Assembly (NCBI GenBank): GCA_024226315.1
Contig: JAAELT010000032.1
Span: 1 to 39,027, forward strand
Direction: 5' to 3'
Source of the DNA: a bacterium
Lineage (GTDB): Bacteria > Acidobacteriota > Thermoanaerobaculia > Multivoradales > J023
Length of the DNA stretch: 39,027 nt
Positions 20,151-28,503 of this stretch are shown piece by piece (the stretch's first letter is position 1; each line of letters begins with the position of its first letter). The notes under the pieces were generated by a model. It did not search any database. It was not told where the DNA came from and saw only the letters and a list, made by a program, of their open reading frames with translations. The translations under genes were made by a program, and so were the position numbers.

Positions 20151-21953
20151 TCACCCCGATCCGCGCCGCACCCTCTCGAAGAGGAGGTCCCGCACCTTGT
20201 CGATCGAAACATACATCCGATCGACGGCGCCCTCAGAATCGCGCTCGAAACGGATCGACAGGAAACCGTAGTCGAGAAAGTCGATCACCTGCGATTCCGC
20301 GGTCGGAGCCCAGAATACGTCGGTCAGGAGCGGTTTGAGCGTCAACTTCTGGGCCGCCTGGATCCCGGGCCCGATCCGCAGGACGAGCTCCTCGTCCCCC
20401 GGTGCCTCTTGTGCGGCGTCTCCTGAGCGCGCTTCCTGCGCGGCGATCGTGTAGTGGACCCCGAGCACCCGCGAGTAGTAGTGACCAGTGTAGTCCGCGG
20501 CGCGAAGACTCGGGGGGCCCTCGTCCTCCCGGACCCGCACGAAACGCCGCGGGGCAGGCCAGTCGGCGTGCTGCACGAGCAGGTCCGGCCGGCTGCAACC
20601 CCCGCAAGCCGCTGTCTTGGCCGCGATGCGCGATTCGGAGTATCGGGGCCACGGCACGTAGTGCCCGTCCGCGACTCTCGTGGGCATGACGGCAGCGCCC
20701 AGGAAGTAGTGGAATACGGTCTTGTCCCACGGCTCCGAAACGATCACGTAGCCCTTCTGTGGCTCGACGAAGGTCCCTGAATACAGCTCGACGTCCCGCG
20801 CCGACGGCCACGCGAACTGCGGCACGTCGCGAGGAGCGGCGGCGATCTCCGGTCTCAGCTCGAGGACGGCATTCGTGACCAGTTGGTTGAAGCGCTGGGT
20901 CGGAATCTGGGAGTTGTTGGAGAAGTGGGCCACCGCCAGGTCATGGTCCGGCCAGACGATGTAGCTGGTGCCGGTCGCGCCCGAGTGGCCCCAGCCGATC
21001 CGGCCGCCGGACGGGGTCGGCCACTCGATCTCGTAGATCCCCCGGCGATAGCCGACCTCGAGACCGAGGCCGTCCGTCACCTCGACGGGTGCGATCATGC
21101 GCTCGAAGAGCGCCCGGCCGGGACCGCCGCGCAGGCTCTTCAGCCACAGGGTCATGTCGCGCATGGTCGTCAGGACCGCGCCGTCCCCGGAGACCCCGAA
21201 GGGGATACGGAGGGCGCGCGCCGAGGCGGCCGAGCCCTCCTCGGAGTAGGTGGTCGCCTGGTCGGAGAAGACGCGGCTCATGTCCGGATCGGCCAGCGTC
21301 GAGCCCATTCCGAGGGGCTCGAAGACGAGCTTCTGCATCGCCTCGGGAAACGACTGCCCGGTGACCATCGCGATGACCCGGGCGAGCAGGCGAAAGTTGG
21401 TGTCGACGTAGCTCGCGGACGAGCCCGGCGCATAGTTGAGACGATCCTGGCGCCGGCTGAGGGCATACATCTCGTCGATCGTGACCTGACCGCGCAAGCC
21501 GGTCAGGCCGAGGAGATGCTCGTCCTGCCAGAGCCCGGACCTCATCGTCAGCAGGTGATCGAGGGTGAGCGGGTGCTCGAAGGTGGGGAAATCGGTCAGG
21601 TACTTCTGCAGTGGCTCGTCCAGACGCAGCTTGCCCTGCTGCTCCAGGCGCAGCAAGGCATAGGCGACGAGGCTCTTGGTGATCGAGGCGATGCGGTAGC
21701 GCGTGTCGGGCGTCCAGCGGACGCCGAACTCGCGATTGGCGGCGCCATAACCCTCGAGGTGGACGACCTCGCCACGATAGAGCACCGCGATCACGCCGCC
21801 CGGCGTGTGTCGCGAGTCGTGCTCGGCGTAGATCTGATCGATCTTGGCGCTGACCTCCGGCCACCGGGTGATCTCCGGGCGGTCCTGGGCACCGGCGTAA
21901 ACCGTTCCCACGAAGAATCCGATCAGCGTCCACGCTGCTGCTGTTCTTACCAT
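20151..21953 (-). CDS. Secreted serine beta-lactamase/class C penicillin-binding-fold hydrolase
   Basis: A 600-residue exported protein with signal peptide (MVRTAAAWTLIGFFVGTVYA). Residues about 35-370 form a PF00144-type domain: SITK near residue 90 supplies the serine and lysine, and WGHSGATG near 320 is the third box (HSG in place of KTG). The tyrosine box reads YVDTN, with Asp where YSN is usual. The remaining 230 residues are a separate beta-rich C-terminal domain, as in esterases and D-aminopeptidases of this class; it contains the cysteine pair ACGGCSRPD. It is the last gene of the ECF sigma operon, 24 bases downstream of the secretin-N-like gene. Function could be esterase or peptidase; true beta-lactamase activity is not implied. 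Confidence 0.82.
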   Translation of the reverse strand: MVRTAAAWTLIGFFVGTVYAGAQDRPEITRWPEVSAKIDQIYAEHDSRHTPGGVIAVLYRGEVVHLEGYGAANREFGVRWTPDTRYRIASITKSLVAYALLRLEQQGKLRLDEPLQKYLTDFPTFEHPLTLDHLLTMRSGLWQDEHLLGLTGLRGQVTIDEMYALSRRQDRLNYAPGSSASYVDTNFRLLARVIAMVTGQSFPEAMQKLVFEPLGMGSTLADPDMSRVFSDQATTYSEEGSAASARALRIPFGVSGDGAVLTTMRDMTLWLKSLRGGPGRALFERMIAPVEVTDGLGLEVGYRRGIYEIEWPTPSGGRIGWGHSGATGTSYIVWPDHDLAVAHFSNNSQIPTQRFNQLVTNAVLELRPEIAAAPRDVPQFAWPSARDVELYSGTFVEPQKGYVIVSEPWDKTVFHYFLGAAVMPTRVADGHYVPWPRYSESRIAAKTAACGGCSRPDLLVQHADWPAPRRFVRVREDEGPPSLRAADYTGHYYSRVLGVHYTIAAQEARSGDAAQEAPGDEELVLRIGPGIQAAQKLTLKPLLTDVFWAPTAESQVIDFLDYGFLSIRFERDSEGAVDRMYVSIDKVRDLLFERVRRGSG

Positions 21954-21977
21954 TCCACTCGCCCCAGAATCCGCATA

Positions 21978-22775
21978 TCAACCCCCCTCGCCCGACTCCG
22001 ACTCCGACTCCGTCTTCGGATCTTTTGACGCCACCGCCTCGACGATCAGAACCAGGGTCTCGCCGAGACCGTCCGGGGTCGAGCTGCCGATGACCGCCTT
22101 CTGCCCCTCGCGGATCTCGATGTCGGTCTCCAGGCTGGCGCGCCCGGAGCCGTCCTTGCCGGCGACTTCGAACTCGAGCCCCTTGAGGCGGATGCTCAGT
22201 CCATCGTCCTCGGGCACGACCGTGGCCTTCTCGAAGGCGAAACGGTACGGCGAGCGGGAGGCGTTGCTGCCGAACTGGATGCCACCGTCGACCCTGCCAC
22301 GCCGGCCTTCCAGAACCCTCAGCATGACACTGTCGAGCAGCTTGAAACCCTTGTAGCCGAAGGTGCCCCGCAGGTGATTCGCCACGGTCTCGAGATTCTC
22401 GGGCACGTCGATCTTGCCCTCTTTCGAGGCCGCGAGCACGAACACTCTGAGATCGATGCTCGGGCGCGGTACATCGAGCGCGTCGATGACCTTGAGCGCG
22501 GTGTCGATGGCATAGCCGTCACCCCGCAGGACGATGAGGTTCTGATCGGGCTTGACGGCGAAGTTGACGCCGAGCAGACCCAAGACCTGCCTCACCTCGT
22601 CGACGTCGACGTGCATGGTGGCCTTGATCACGGTGCGCTGCGGCTTCTGCTCCGCACCCGCCGCGGCCTTCGCTCCGGTATCCTCGTCCGCCGCGGCGGG
22701 CGCGGCGGCCAGCAGACTGATGATCGCCGTGACGACGGCCAGGATCAGGAGCTTGTCAAACAGCTGAGGTCTCAT
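21978..22775 (-). CDS. Secretin N-domain-like periplasmic protein
   Basis: A 265-residue protein with a signal peptide (KLLILAVVTAIISLLAAAPA, cleaved near residue 31). Residues about 45-125 look like N0/N1 modules of secretins and TonB short domains: MHVDVDEVRQVLGLLGVNFA, then NLIVLRGDGYAIDTALKVID followed by LDVPRPSIDLRVFVL. No secretin pore domain follows. The second half is strand-rich and ends in an acidic tail rich in Ser, Glu and Gly. The ATG at 22775 has AGGAG eight bases upstream and overlaps the anti-sigma gene by 20 bases. It may bind a secretin or the anti-sigma factor in the periplasm; this is inferred from operon position only. Confidence 0.65.
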   Translation of the reverse strand: MRPQLFDKLLILAVVTAIISLLAAAPAAADEDTGAKAAAGAEQKPQRTVIKATMHVDVDEVRQVLGLLGVNFAVKPDQNLIVLRGDGYAIDTALKVIDALDVPRPSIDLRVFVLAASKEGKIDVPENLETVANHLRGTFGYKGFKLLDSVMLRVLEGRRGRVDGGIQFGSNASRSPYRFAFEKATVVPEDDGLSIRLKGLEFEVAGKDGSGRASLETDIEIREGQKAVIGSSTPDGLGETLVLIVEAVASKDPKTESESESGEGG

Positions 22776-23481
22776 GGGTTTTCTCCTTTGCCGCCTCGAC
22801 GGGCGGATTGACTTGCCAGTAGATGACCAGATCGGCTTCTTCGGAAACGAGTTTGATGAACGTGGGCTCGGCAGCCGCAGGTGCCAAGGCAGGTGCCACG
22901 GCAACCCGCGGAGCGGTCGGTCCCACCGGTGGCGGAGCCGACGCGACTACGACGGATTCTGCCACCAGCGGCGCCGGAACCGGTTCGGGCACGTGTACGA
23001 TTGGCGGCGCCGGTGCCGGTTCGACGGCGACAGGCTCGGGGACGGTGGCCGGCGGCGCAGGCGGCGTCTCGGCGATCTGCGGCATGGGCGCAGGAGCCGG
23101 AGACTCGCCCGGACGTTCCGCGGGCGTCCGATCCCAACCTGAGCGCAGCAGGATGGCGGCGCCTAGCGCCACGACCAACGCCGCGGCCCACGCCAATCGA
23201 CGCTGCCAGCCACCCGCCGGAAAGCTCAGCACCGTCGCGGGGCGATCCTCCGAGCGCTCGATCTCCCCCAGCACCCCCGTGCGGACGCCGGCGAGCACTG
23301 CCTCGTCCACCGGCACCGCGGCAAGGCTGGCCACGGCGCGCCGGCTCCGCCGCATGTCCGCGGCAAATTGGCGGCAGGGTTCGCAGTCGCGCAGGTGAGC
23401 TTCGAGACGCTCGACTTCGGGTGCACCGAGGTCGTCTCCGGCCAACAGCGCGATCATCTCTTCAAAGACTTGGCAGCTCAT
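22756..23481 (-). CDS. Zinc-finger anti-sigma factor
   Basis: A 241-residue single-pass membrane protein. The cytoplasmic N-terminus carries the ZAS zinc motif His-x3-Cys-x2-Cys (EAHLRDCEPCRQF, residues 28-40), which holds ECF sigma factors. One membrane helix (RLAWAAALVVALGAAILL) follows at about 95-112. The periplasmic part is a long Pro/Ala/Val-rich stretch (about residues 120-205) ending in the compact EEADLVIYWQVNPP segment. The start overlaps the sigma gene stop (ATGA). The proline-rich spacer may carry the sensor end across the periplasm. Confidence 0.85.
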   Translation of the reverse strand: MSCQVFEEMIALLAGDDLGAPEVERLEAHLRDCEPCRQFAADMRRSRRAVASLAAVPVDEAVLAGVRTGVLGEIERSEDRPATVLSFPAGGWQRRLAWAAALVVALGAAILLRSGWDRTPAERPGESPAPAPMPQIAETPPAPPATVPEPVAVEPAPAPPIVHVPEPVPAPLVAESVVVASAPPPVGPTAPRVAVAPALAPAAAEPTFIKLVSEEADLVIYWQVNPPVEAAKEKTHETSAV

Positions 23482-24110
23482 CGCAGAGGCCTCCTGAGTT
23501 TCCAGTCGCGGTACTTCTTCATCTTCAGGCGCGCCCGGCAGATCTGCGAGCGCACGGTGGGCTCAGAGGAGCCCAGGGCTCGCGCCACCTCGGCGGTGGT
23601 GAGGCCCTCGACGTCACGAAGCACCAGGGCCGCGCGCTCCTTGTCGGCCAGGGTGGCGAGCGCCTGCTCTGCAATGCGGCGTTCCTCGGCCAGCGAGGCG
23701 ACGGCGCCGGGGTCCGACGCGGGATCGACGGATTCGAGCGGGCGCGCCTGCTCGGCTTCCTCGAGCGAGACCGCTTTGCGAACGTTGCGCCGACGCCCCA
23801 GGTCGCGGCAGACGTTGATCGTCACGCGGTAGAGCCAGGGCGCCAGCGGCCGTGTCGGGTCGAAGCGGTCGAGGTGCCGGTACAGGCGCAGGAAGACCTC
23901 CTGGGCTGCGTCCTGAGCGTCCTCGACGCGGCCGAGAAGCCGCCAGGCGACGGTGAAGACCTGCCGCTCGTGAGCCCGCATGAGGCGGTCAAAAGCGCGG
24001 GCGTCGCCACGCGCCTGCACCACCAGATCCGCGGCATAGGCGCCAACCGAGGGCACCGACGTCGCGTCGGCCCCGCTGCCCATGGTGATCGTTGCTGCTT
24101 CGGCTGTCAC
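23478..24110 (-). CDS. ECF-family RNA polymerase sigma factor
   Basis: A 210-residue sigma-70 family ECF protein. Region 2 is clear: GDARAFDRLMRAHERQVFTV, then RVEDAQDAAQEVFLRLYRHL and PLAPWLYRVTINVCRDLGRR. Region 4 follows a linker: LADKERAALVLRDVEGLTTA and LGSSEPTVRSQICRARLKMK, the helix-turn-helix for the -35. Two starts are possible. The GTG at 24110 has GGAGGG ten bases upstream and leaves 27 residues before region 2; the ATG at 24185 would add 25 residues but has no clear ribosome site and would cover a possible ECF promoter. The shorter form is preferred. It leads the operon with its anti-sigma factor. Confidence 0.85.
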   Translation of the reverse strand: MTAEAATITMGSGADATSVPSVGAYAADLVVQARGDARAFDRLMRAHERQVFTVAWRLLGRVEDAQDAAQEVFLRLYRHLDRFDPTRPLAPWLYRVTINVCRDLGRRRNVRKAVSLEEAEQARPLESVDPASDPGAVASLAEERRIAEQALATLADKERAALVLRDVEGLTTAEVARALGSSEPTVRSQICRARLKMKKYRDWKLRRPLR

Positions 24111-24140
24111 GCGCTCGGTTCCCTCCGTCCGTTGCCTACT

Positions 24141-24182
24141 CCTTATTACCGGGGCATCCCCGGATTCGTTGAGAGGTTTTTT
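24141..24182 (-). promoter_or_regulatory. Possible autoregulated promoter and hairpin ahead of the ECF sigma gene
   Basis: Reading the minus strand, AAAAAACC (24182-24175) and CGGTAATAAGG (24151-24141) resemble ECF -35 (AACC) and -10 elements, although the spacing is longer than usual. Between them CCGGGG-CAT-CCCCGG (24149-24163) is a perfect hairpin. If the sigma gene starts at 24110, all of this is leader and promoter. Confidence 0.3.
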
Positions 24183-24195
24183 CATCGAACTGTGA

Positions 24196-24230
24196 CCTAC
24201 ACGGCGAGGTAGTGCGCTGCCTACCCGGCG
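24196..24230. repeat. Two direct repeats in the divergent sigma/exporter promoter region
   Basis: CCTACACGGCG (24196-24206) and CCTACCCGGCG (24220-24230) differ at one position and are spaced 24 bases apart. Their place upstream of both divergent units makes them candidate regulator half-sites. Confidence 0.35.
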
Positions 24231-24255
24231 AAGTGTTGTCCTGAGCCCCTCGACC

Positions 24256-24271
24256 GGTCTCAATTGAGACC
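24256..24271 (+). promoter_or_regulatory. Perfect 16-bp palindrome upstream of the DevBCA-type exporter
   Basis: GGTCTCAATTGAGACC is fully self-complementary. It lies nine bases before the AGGAGG ribosome site of the membrane fusion protein gene, in otherwise GC-rich DNA, with an AT-rich centre. This is the form and place of an operator for a TetR-like or similar dimeric repressor; no such regulator is encoded in the window. Confidence 0.5.
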
Positions 24272-24292
24272 AGCTACCAGGAGGACACCACC

Positions 24293-25135
24293 ATGGATCG
24301 CACCGCGTTGATCGTACTCGCTGTCAGTCTCCTGGCCACGTGTGGTCTCCTCGCCGCCTGCGGCGGCGCTGATGACCCGGTGACGGCTCCGCGCCATCCC
24401 GGCGAAGTCACCGCGGTCACCGCCCTGGGAAGGATCGAGCCGGACGAGCTGGTGCGGCTTGCGGGGCCGGCGCGCCCGGCGGTGGTGGTGGCCGAGCTGC
24501 GGGTCGAAGAGGGGGACCAGGTGGAGGCCGGCGACGTGGTGGCGGTGCTCGACACGGTGCCCTCCGACGAGGCGGAGGTGGAAGCGCGCCGGGTGGAGCT
24601 GGCCAACGCCGAGCTCGAGCTGACGCGGGCGCGGGACCTGCGGCGCCGCAACGTCAAGCCGCAGTCCGAGCTCGACCGGGCGCGCCTGCGCCGCGACCTG
24701 GCTACTGCGCGTTTGCGCCAGGCCCAGGCCGAGCTGGGGCTCTCGCGGGTCACCAGCCCGGTGAGCGGCCGGGTGATCGACGTACACGCCCGCTCGGGCG
24801 AGCGCGTGGGGTCGGACGGCATCGTGGAGATCGCCGACGTGACGCCCATGTACACCATCGCCGAGGTCTACGAGACCGACGTCGGCAAGGTGCGGCTCGG
24901 TCAGGCGGTCACGGTGCGGGCGCGCTCGCTGCCCGGCGAGCTGCGCGGCAAGGTCACCCGCATCGACTCCAAGGTAGGGCAACGCGACGTGCTCGACACC
25001 GATCCGGTGGCCGACGTCGACGCCCGGGTGGTGGAGGTGGAGATCGAGCTCGACGACACCTCGGCGGCGGAGCTGATCCACCTGCGGGTGGAGGTGATCA
25101 TCCACCTCGAGGAGGCCGGGCAGGGGGCGGCGTGA
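24293..25135 (+). CDS. devB: DevB-type membrane fusion protein of an ABC exporter
   Basis: A 280-residue HlyD-family adaptor with an N-terminal lipoprotein-like signal ending LLAACGG. Lipoyl half-motifs flank a short coiled hairpin: VAELRVEEGDQVEAGDVVAV (about 64-83), the helical EARRVELANAELELTRARD with AQAELGLSRVTSP, then SGRVIDVHARSGERVG and a beta-barrel part with EVYETDVGKVRLGQAV. The coil is short compared with HlyD or MacA. The ATG at 24293 follows AGGAGG. Its stop overlaps the permease start. Together with the next two genes it forms a DevBCA exporter, the class that moves glycolipids or other envelope material in heterocyst-forming cyanobacteria; the cargo here is unknown. Confidence 0.82.
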   Translation: MDRTALIVLAVSLLATCGLLAACGGADDPVTAPRHPGEVTAVTALGRIEPDELVRLAGPARPAVVVAELRVEEGDQVEAGDVVAVLDTVPSDEAEVEARRVELANAELELTRARDLRRRNVKPQSELDRARLRRDLATARLRQAQAELGLSRVTSPVSGRVIDVHARSGERVGSDGIVEIADVTPMYTIAEVYETDVGKVRLGQAVTVRARSLPGELRGKVTRIDSKVGQRDVLDTDPVADVDARVVEVEIELDDTSAAELIHLRVEVIIHLEEAGQGAA

Positions 25136-26277
25136 TGGTCCCGCTGGCCTGGAAGCAGCTCACCCACGATCGTAAGCGCTTCACCGTCGCCCTGGCCGGG
25201 GTGGGCTTTGCGGTGATGCTCATGCTCATGCAGCTGGGCTTTCGCCACGCCATGCTGGGGAGCGCCGTCCACTACCAGGAACGGCTCGACTACGACCTGG
25301 CGCTCATCAGCCCCAAGTCGGTCTTCATCGGCCTCACCCACCCCTTCCCCCGCACGCGGCTCTACCAGGCGCTGGCGGTGACGGGGGTGGACGCCGTGAC
25401 GCCGGTCTACGCCTACCAGCAGCACTTCAAGAACCCCTGGGAGCACAACACCCGCAACCTGCTGGTGGTTGGCGTCGACCCCGCCCATCACGTGCTTCAG
25501 GCACCGGGCATCGCCCAGAACCTGCACCTGCTCAAACAGCCGGACGTGATCCTCTTCGACCGTCGCTCGCGGCCGGAGTTCGGGCCGGTGGCAGAGATGT
25601 TCGGCCAGGAGACGACGGAGACCGAGCTCGCTGGCCGTCGGGTGGAGGTGGTGGGGCTGTTCGAGCTCGGTATCTCTTTCGGCATCGACGGCAACGTCTA
25701 CACCAGCGATCTGAACTTCCTGCGCATCTTCCCCGAGCGGGTACCGGGCGCCATCGACCTCGGCCTCATCCACCTGCGGCGCGGCACCGACGTCGCTCAA
25801 GCCCGCGCCCAACTCGAGGAGCTGCTCGAGGAGGACGTCCTGGTACTCGATCGCGCCAGCTACGTCGGCCGCGAGCTGGCCTACTGGGAAGGCACCACGC
25901 CGGTCGGCTACGTTTTCAGCTTCGGCCTGGTGATGGGGCTGGTGGTGGGCGGCATCATCGTCTACCAGATCCTCTTCGCCGACGTCTCCGATCACCTGCG
26001 CGAGTACGCGACGCTCAAGGCACTGGGCTATTCGAACCTGTCACTCGGGGGCGTGGTGCTTTCCGAAGCGTTGATCCTGGCCCTGCTCGGCTTCCTGCCC
26101 GGGACGCTGCTGGCGTGGCTCGGCTACGGCCTGGCGTCCGAGGCCATCCGCATGCCCCTCGATCTTCAGCTTGCCCGCCTGATCGGTGTTCTGCTGCTCA
26201 CCATCGCCATGTGCGCCACCGCCGGCCTGGTCGCGCTGCGCAAGCTCCAGGAGGCGGATCCCGCCGATGTCTTCTAA
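25135..26277 (+). CDS. devC: DevC-type FtsX-family ABC permease
   Basis: A 380-residue permease with the DevC N-terminus PLAWKQLTHDRKRFTVALAG and first helix VGFAVMLMLMQLGFRHAML, a periplasmic domain of about 210 residues, and three C-terminal helices (FSFGLVMGLVVGGIIVYQIL, then the SNLSLGGVVLSEALILALLG segment and LIGVLLLTIAMCATAGLVAL), ending LQEADPADVF. This is the FtsX/MacB fold with four helices. The ATG at 25135 is chosen; a GTG three bases earlier overlaps the previous stop and is also possible. The 3' end overlaps the ATPase gene by 11 bases. Confidence 0.85.
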   Translation: MVPLAWKQLTHDRKRFTVALAGVGFAVMLMLMQLGFRHAMLGSAVHYQERLDYDLALISPKSVFIGLTHPFPRTRLYQALAVTGVDAVTPVYAYQQHFKNPWEHNTRNLLVVGVDPAHHVLQAPGIAQNLHLLKQPDVILFDRRSRPEFGPVAEMFGQETTETELAGRRVEVVGLFELGISFGIDGNVYTSDLNFLRIFPERVPGAIDLGLIHLRRGTDVAQARAQLEELLEEDVLVLDRASYVGRELAYWEGTTPVGYVFSFGLVMGLVVGGIIVYQILFADVSDHLREYATLKALGYSNLSLGGVVLSEALILALLGFLPGTLLAWLGYGLASEAIRMPLDLQLARLIGVLLLTIAMCATAGLVALRKLQEADPADVF

Positions 26278-27673
26278 CCCCATCGTGCTCGAGAACGTCA
26301 GCCACGCCTTCGGCCGGGGCGAGCTGCGCAAGCAGGTGCTGTTCGAGATCGACGCCGAGATCCGCGAGGGCGAGATCGTGCTGTTCACCGGGCCCTCCGG
26401 GTCCGGCAAGACCACCCTGCTCACCCTGGTGGGGGCACTGCGCTCCACTCAGGAGGGCAGCCTGCGGGTGCTGGGGCGGGAGCTGCGCGGCGCCCGCGCC
26501 GGCGCGCTGGTGCAGCTCCGGCGGGAGATCGGCTACATTTTTCAGTCCCACAACCTGATCGAGTCGCTGACGGCGGAGGAGAACGTGCTCCTCGGCCTGC
26601 GCCTGAAGCCCGGCCTGACCCCCGGTGAACGGCAGCGGCGGGCGGCCGAGACCTTGGCGGCCGTGGGACTCGCCGACTTCCGCGACCGCCTGCCCCGCAA
26701 CCTCTCCGGCGGCCAGCGGCAGCGGGTGGCCATCGCCCGTGCCCTGGCACCGCGGCCGCGCCTGGTGCTCGCCGATGAGCCCACGGCCTCGCTGGACCGT
26801 ACGTCGGGTCGGGAGGTGATCGAGATCGTCCGCGGCCTGGCGCGCAGCGAGGGCGTCACCGTGCTGCTGGTCACCCACGACGACCGGATCCTGGACGTCG
26901 CCGACCGTATCCTGCATCTCGAGGACGGACGGCTGTCGGATTCCTACGCCGCCGTGGTGGCCTCTTCCGCCGGCAACCTGATGGCCAGTCTGGCGCACAG
27001 CAACTGGCAAGGACAGTTGGCCGAGCAGGTGGAGCGGCTTCCGGACGAACGGTTCAACGAGATGCTGGAGGGCTTCACCGCCGAGGCCCGAGGGTTCCTG
27101 GAGGCGGTGCGGCTATCGCAGAGTGAGGCCCACGAAGCCCTGCTGGATCAGGTGCTGGACGTCTTCACCCGCAAGATCGGCGAGATCCTGGACGCGGATC
27201 GAGCGACCCTCTTCCTGGTCGACTGGGCTGCGGGACAGCTGTGGTCGAAGTACGCCGAAACCGACGGCGCCGAGCCGCTCGAGATTCGCATACCCCTCGG
27301 TGAGGCAATCGCCGGAACGGTCGCCGCCACCGGACGCACTATGAACGTCCCCGATGCCTACCGCGAGCCGCTGTTCGACCCGGCCACCGATCGGCAGACC
27401 GGCTACCGCACGCGCAGCATCCTGTGCGTGCCGATCCTCGATGCCGAGGGCGAGGTGATTGCCGTCGCCCAGGTGCTCAACAAGCAGGGGGGCGAGGCTT
27501 TCGACGCCGACGACGAGCGGCAGCTCACGGAGTTCGCCGAAGCGATGAGCGCCATCCTCGAGAGCTGGCGCCAGATGAGCCGGCAGAAGGCCCCGGATCC
27601 GGGCACCACCGTCGGCTCGGCGACGCGTATCTGGGAGGCATCGATCGAAGCGCTCCTGTCCGAGGGACGCTGA
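26267..27673 (+). CDS. devA: DevA-type ABC ATPase fused to a C-terminal GAF domain
   Basis: A 468-residue fusion. Residues 1-235 are a complete LolD/DevA-class ATPase: Walker A GPSGSGKTT (42-50), Q-loop YIFQSHNL, signature LSGGQRQRVA, Walker B LVLADEPTAS and switch THDDR. A linker of about 55 residues leads to a GAF domain (about 290-430) with VFTRKIGEILDADRATLFLV, IPLGEAIAGTVAATGRTMNV and RTRSILCVPILDAEGEVIAV, the standard GAF strand-helix order. Usual DevA proteins are about 230 residues and end after the ATPase. The fusion would let a bound small molecule or redox state set the transport rate. The ATG at 26267 overlaps devC. The reading frame is continuous, with no sign of a sequencing frameshift. 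Confidence 0.88.
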   Translation: MSSNPIVLENVSHAFGRGELRKQVLFEIDAEIREGEIVLFTGPSGSGKTTLLTLVGALRSTQEGSLRVLGRELRGARAGALVQLRREIGYIFQSHNLIESLTAEENVLLGLRLKPGLTPGERQRRAAETLAAVGLADFRDRLPRNLSGGQRQRVAIARALAPRPRLVLADEPTASLDRTSGREVIEIVRGLARSEGVTVLLVTHDDRILDVADRILHLEDGRLSDSYAAVVASSAGNLMASLAHSNWQGQLAEQVERLPDERFNEMLEGFTAEARGFLEAVRLSQSEAHEALLDQVLDVFTRKIGEILDADRATLFLVDWAAGQLWSKYAETDGAEPLEIRIPLGEAIAGTVAATGRTMNVPDAYREPLFDPATDRQTGYRTRSILCVPILDAEGEVIAVAQVLNKQGGEAFDADDERQLTEFAEAMSAILESWRQMSRQKAPDPGTTVGSATRIWEASIEALLSEGR

Positions 27674-28492
27674 TCAGGCATTCTGTTTGTCGAGCATCTT
27701 GATCAGGCGGTCGCGGCGTTTGAGGATCGCGCGCACCTGCTTCTGATTCATCAGCTCGCCGAGCAACCGATCGAGAGTCGCGAAATCGAGCGCCTCGAGC
27801 CGCTCTCTGACCGGGTCCGGGACCGCGAGACGGTCCGTGGAGCCCCGGGTCGACGGAGGCGGCTTGTGCGACAAGCGGAAAGCCCGCGAGTGATCAATCG
27901 GATGGAAGACGTCCCGGTCCAGATTCACCAGGATGTTGCCGAAGTTTCGATCGACGTTGAAAATCAATGCATCGAGCACGTACATCAGCCCCAGCCGCTC
28001 GACCAGCAGATCATAATTCTCGACCTCGGCGGTCTCGTCGTTGACCGCCTCCTCGAAGGTCCTGACGTCCTCGATCCACAACTGCACCGATCCGGCTTCA
28101 CCCTCGACGGTGCGAATGATCGTGGCCGGCACCAGTCCGAGCCCCAACAACCGATCCAGACGGTACGCCGCCGCCTCGTAAGTGTACTTGTCGGAGAAAT
28201 CGTGCTCGACACGGTCGGTGAGCACGGTGTCGTCGATCTGGACGTCGACGGTCTTGAGAATGGCCCGATGCTGCTCATCTCCCCGCTTCAGGGTCAGGCG
28301 CTTCGGCCTGGTGATGCCCTCGCCGACGTCGACGATCTCGACGATCTCGGCATGGAGGAGGAAATCCTCGATCGCAAGGTCTTCGACGCTGCGCCCAAAG
28401 CGGTCGGCTTCTCCCGCCGACGCGACGGACGCGCCCAACTGCAACGCTGCGCCGACCCGGAGAGCGCACCGGGCGATGTTCGAGAGCCTCAT
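27674..28492 (-). CDS. Secreted kinase-like protein (PI3/4K, Fam20 or HipA-like signature), copy 2
   Basis: A 272-residue protein with a likely signal peptide (ALRVGAALQLGASVASAG). Kinase-like elements: HRAILKTVD with Lys80 as ATP-lysine candidate; YEAAAYRLDRLLGLGLVP with Glu106; SVQLWIED as hinge; and FNVDRNFGNILVNLDRD then HPIDHSRAF, giving Asp181, Asn186 and Asp200. The pattern D-x4-N ... ID-x3-F is that of PI3/4-kinase, Fam20 and HipA-type kinases. The C-terminal helices end KRRDRLIKMLDKQNA. It lies 11 bases downstream of a close paralogue, with which it shares near-identical catalytic segments; it lacks a good ribosome site and is probably coupled to it. The exported location is unusual for a bacterial kinase. 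The substrate and activity are unknown. Confidence 0.65.
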   Translation of the reverse strand: MRLSNIARCALRVGAALQLGASVASAGEADRFGRSVEDLAIEDFLLHAEIVEIVDVGEGITRPKRLTLKRGDEQHRAILKTVDVQIDDTVLTDRVEHDFSDKYTYEAAAYRLDRLLGLGLVPATIIRTVEGEAGSVQLWIEDVRTFEEAVNDETAEVENYDLLVERLGLMYVLDALIFNVDRNFGNILVNLDRDVFHPIDHSRAFRLSHKPPPSTRGSTDRLAVPDPVRERLEALDFATLDRLLGELMNQKQVRAILKRRDRLIKMLDKQNA

Positions 28493-28503
28493 TGCGACAC
28501 CGA

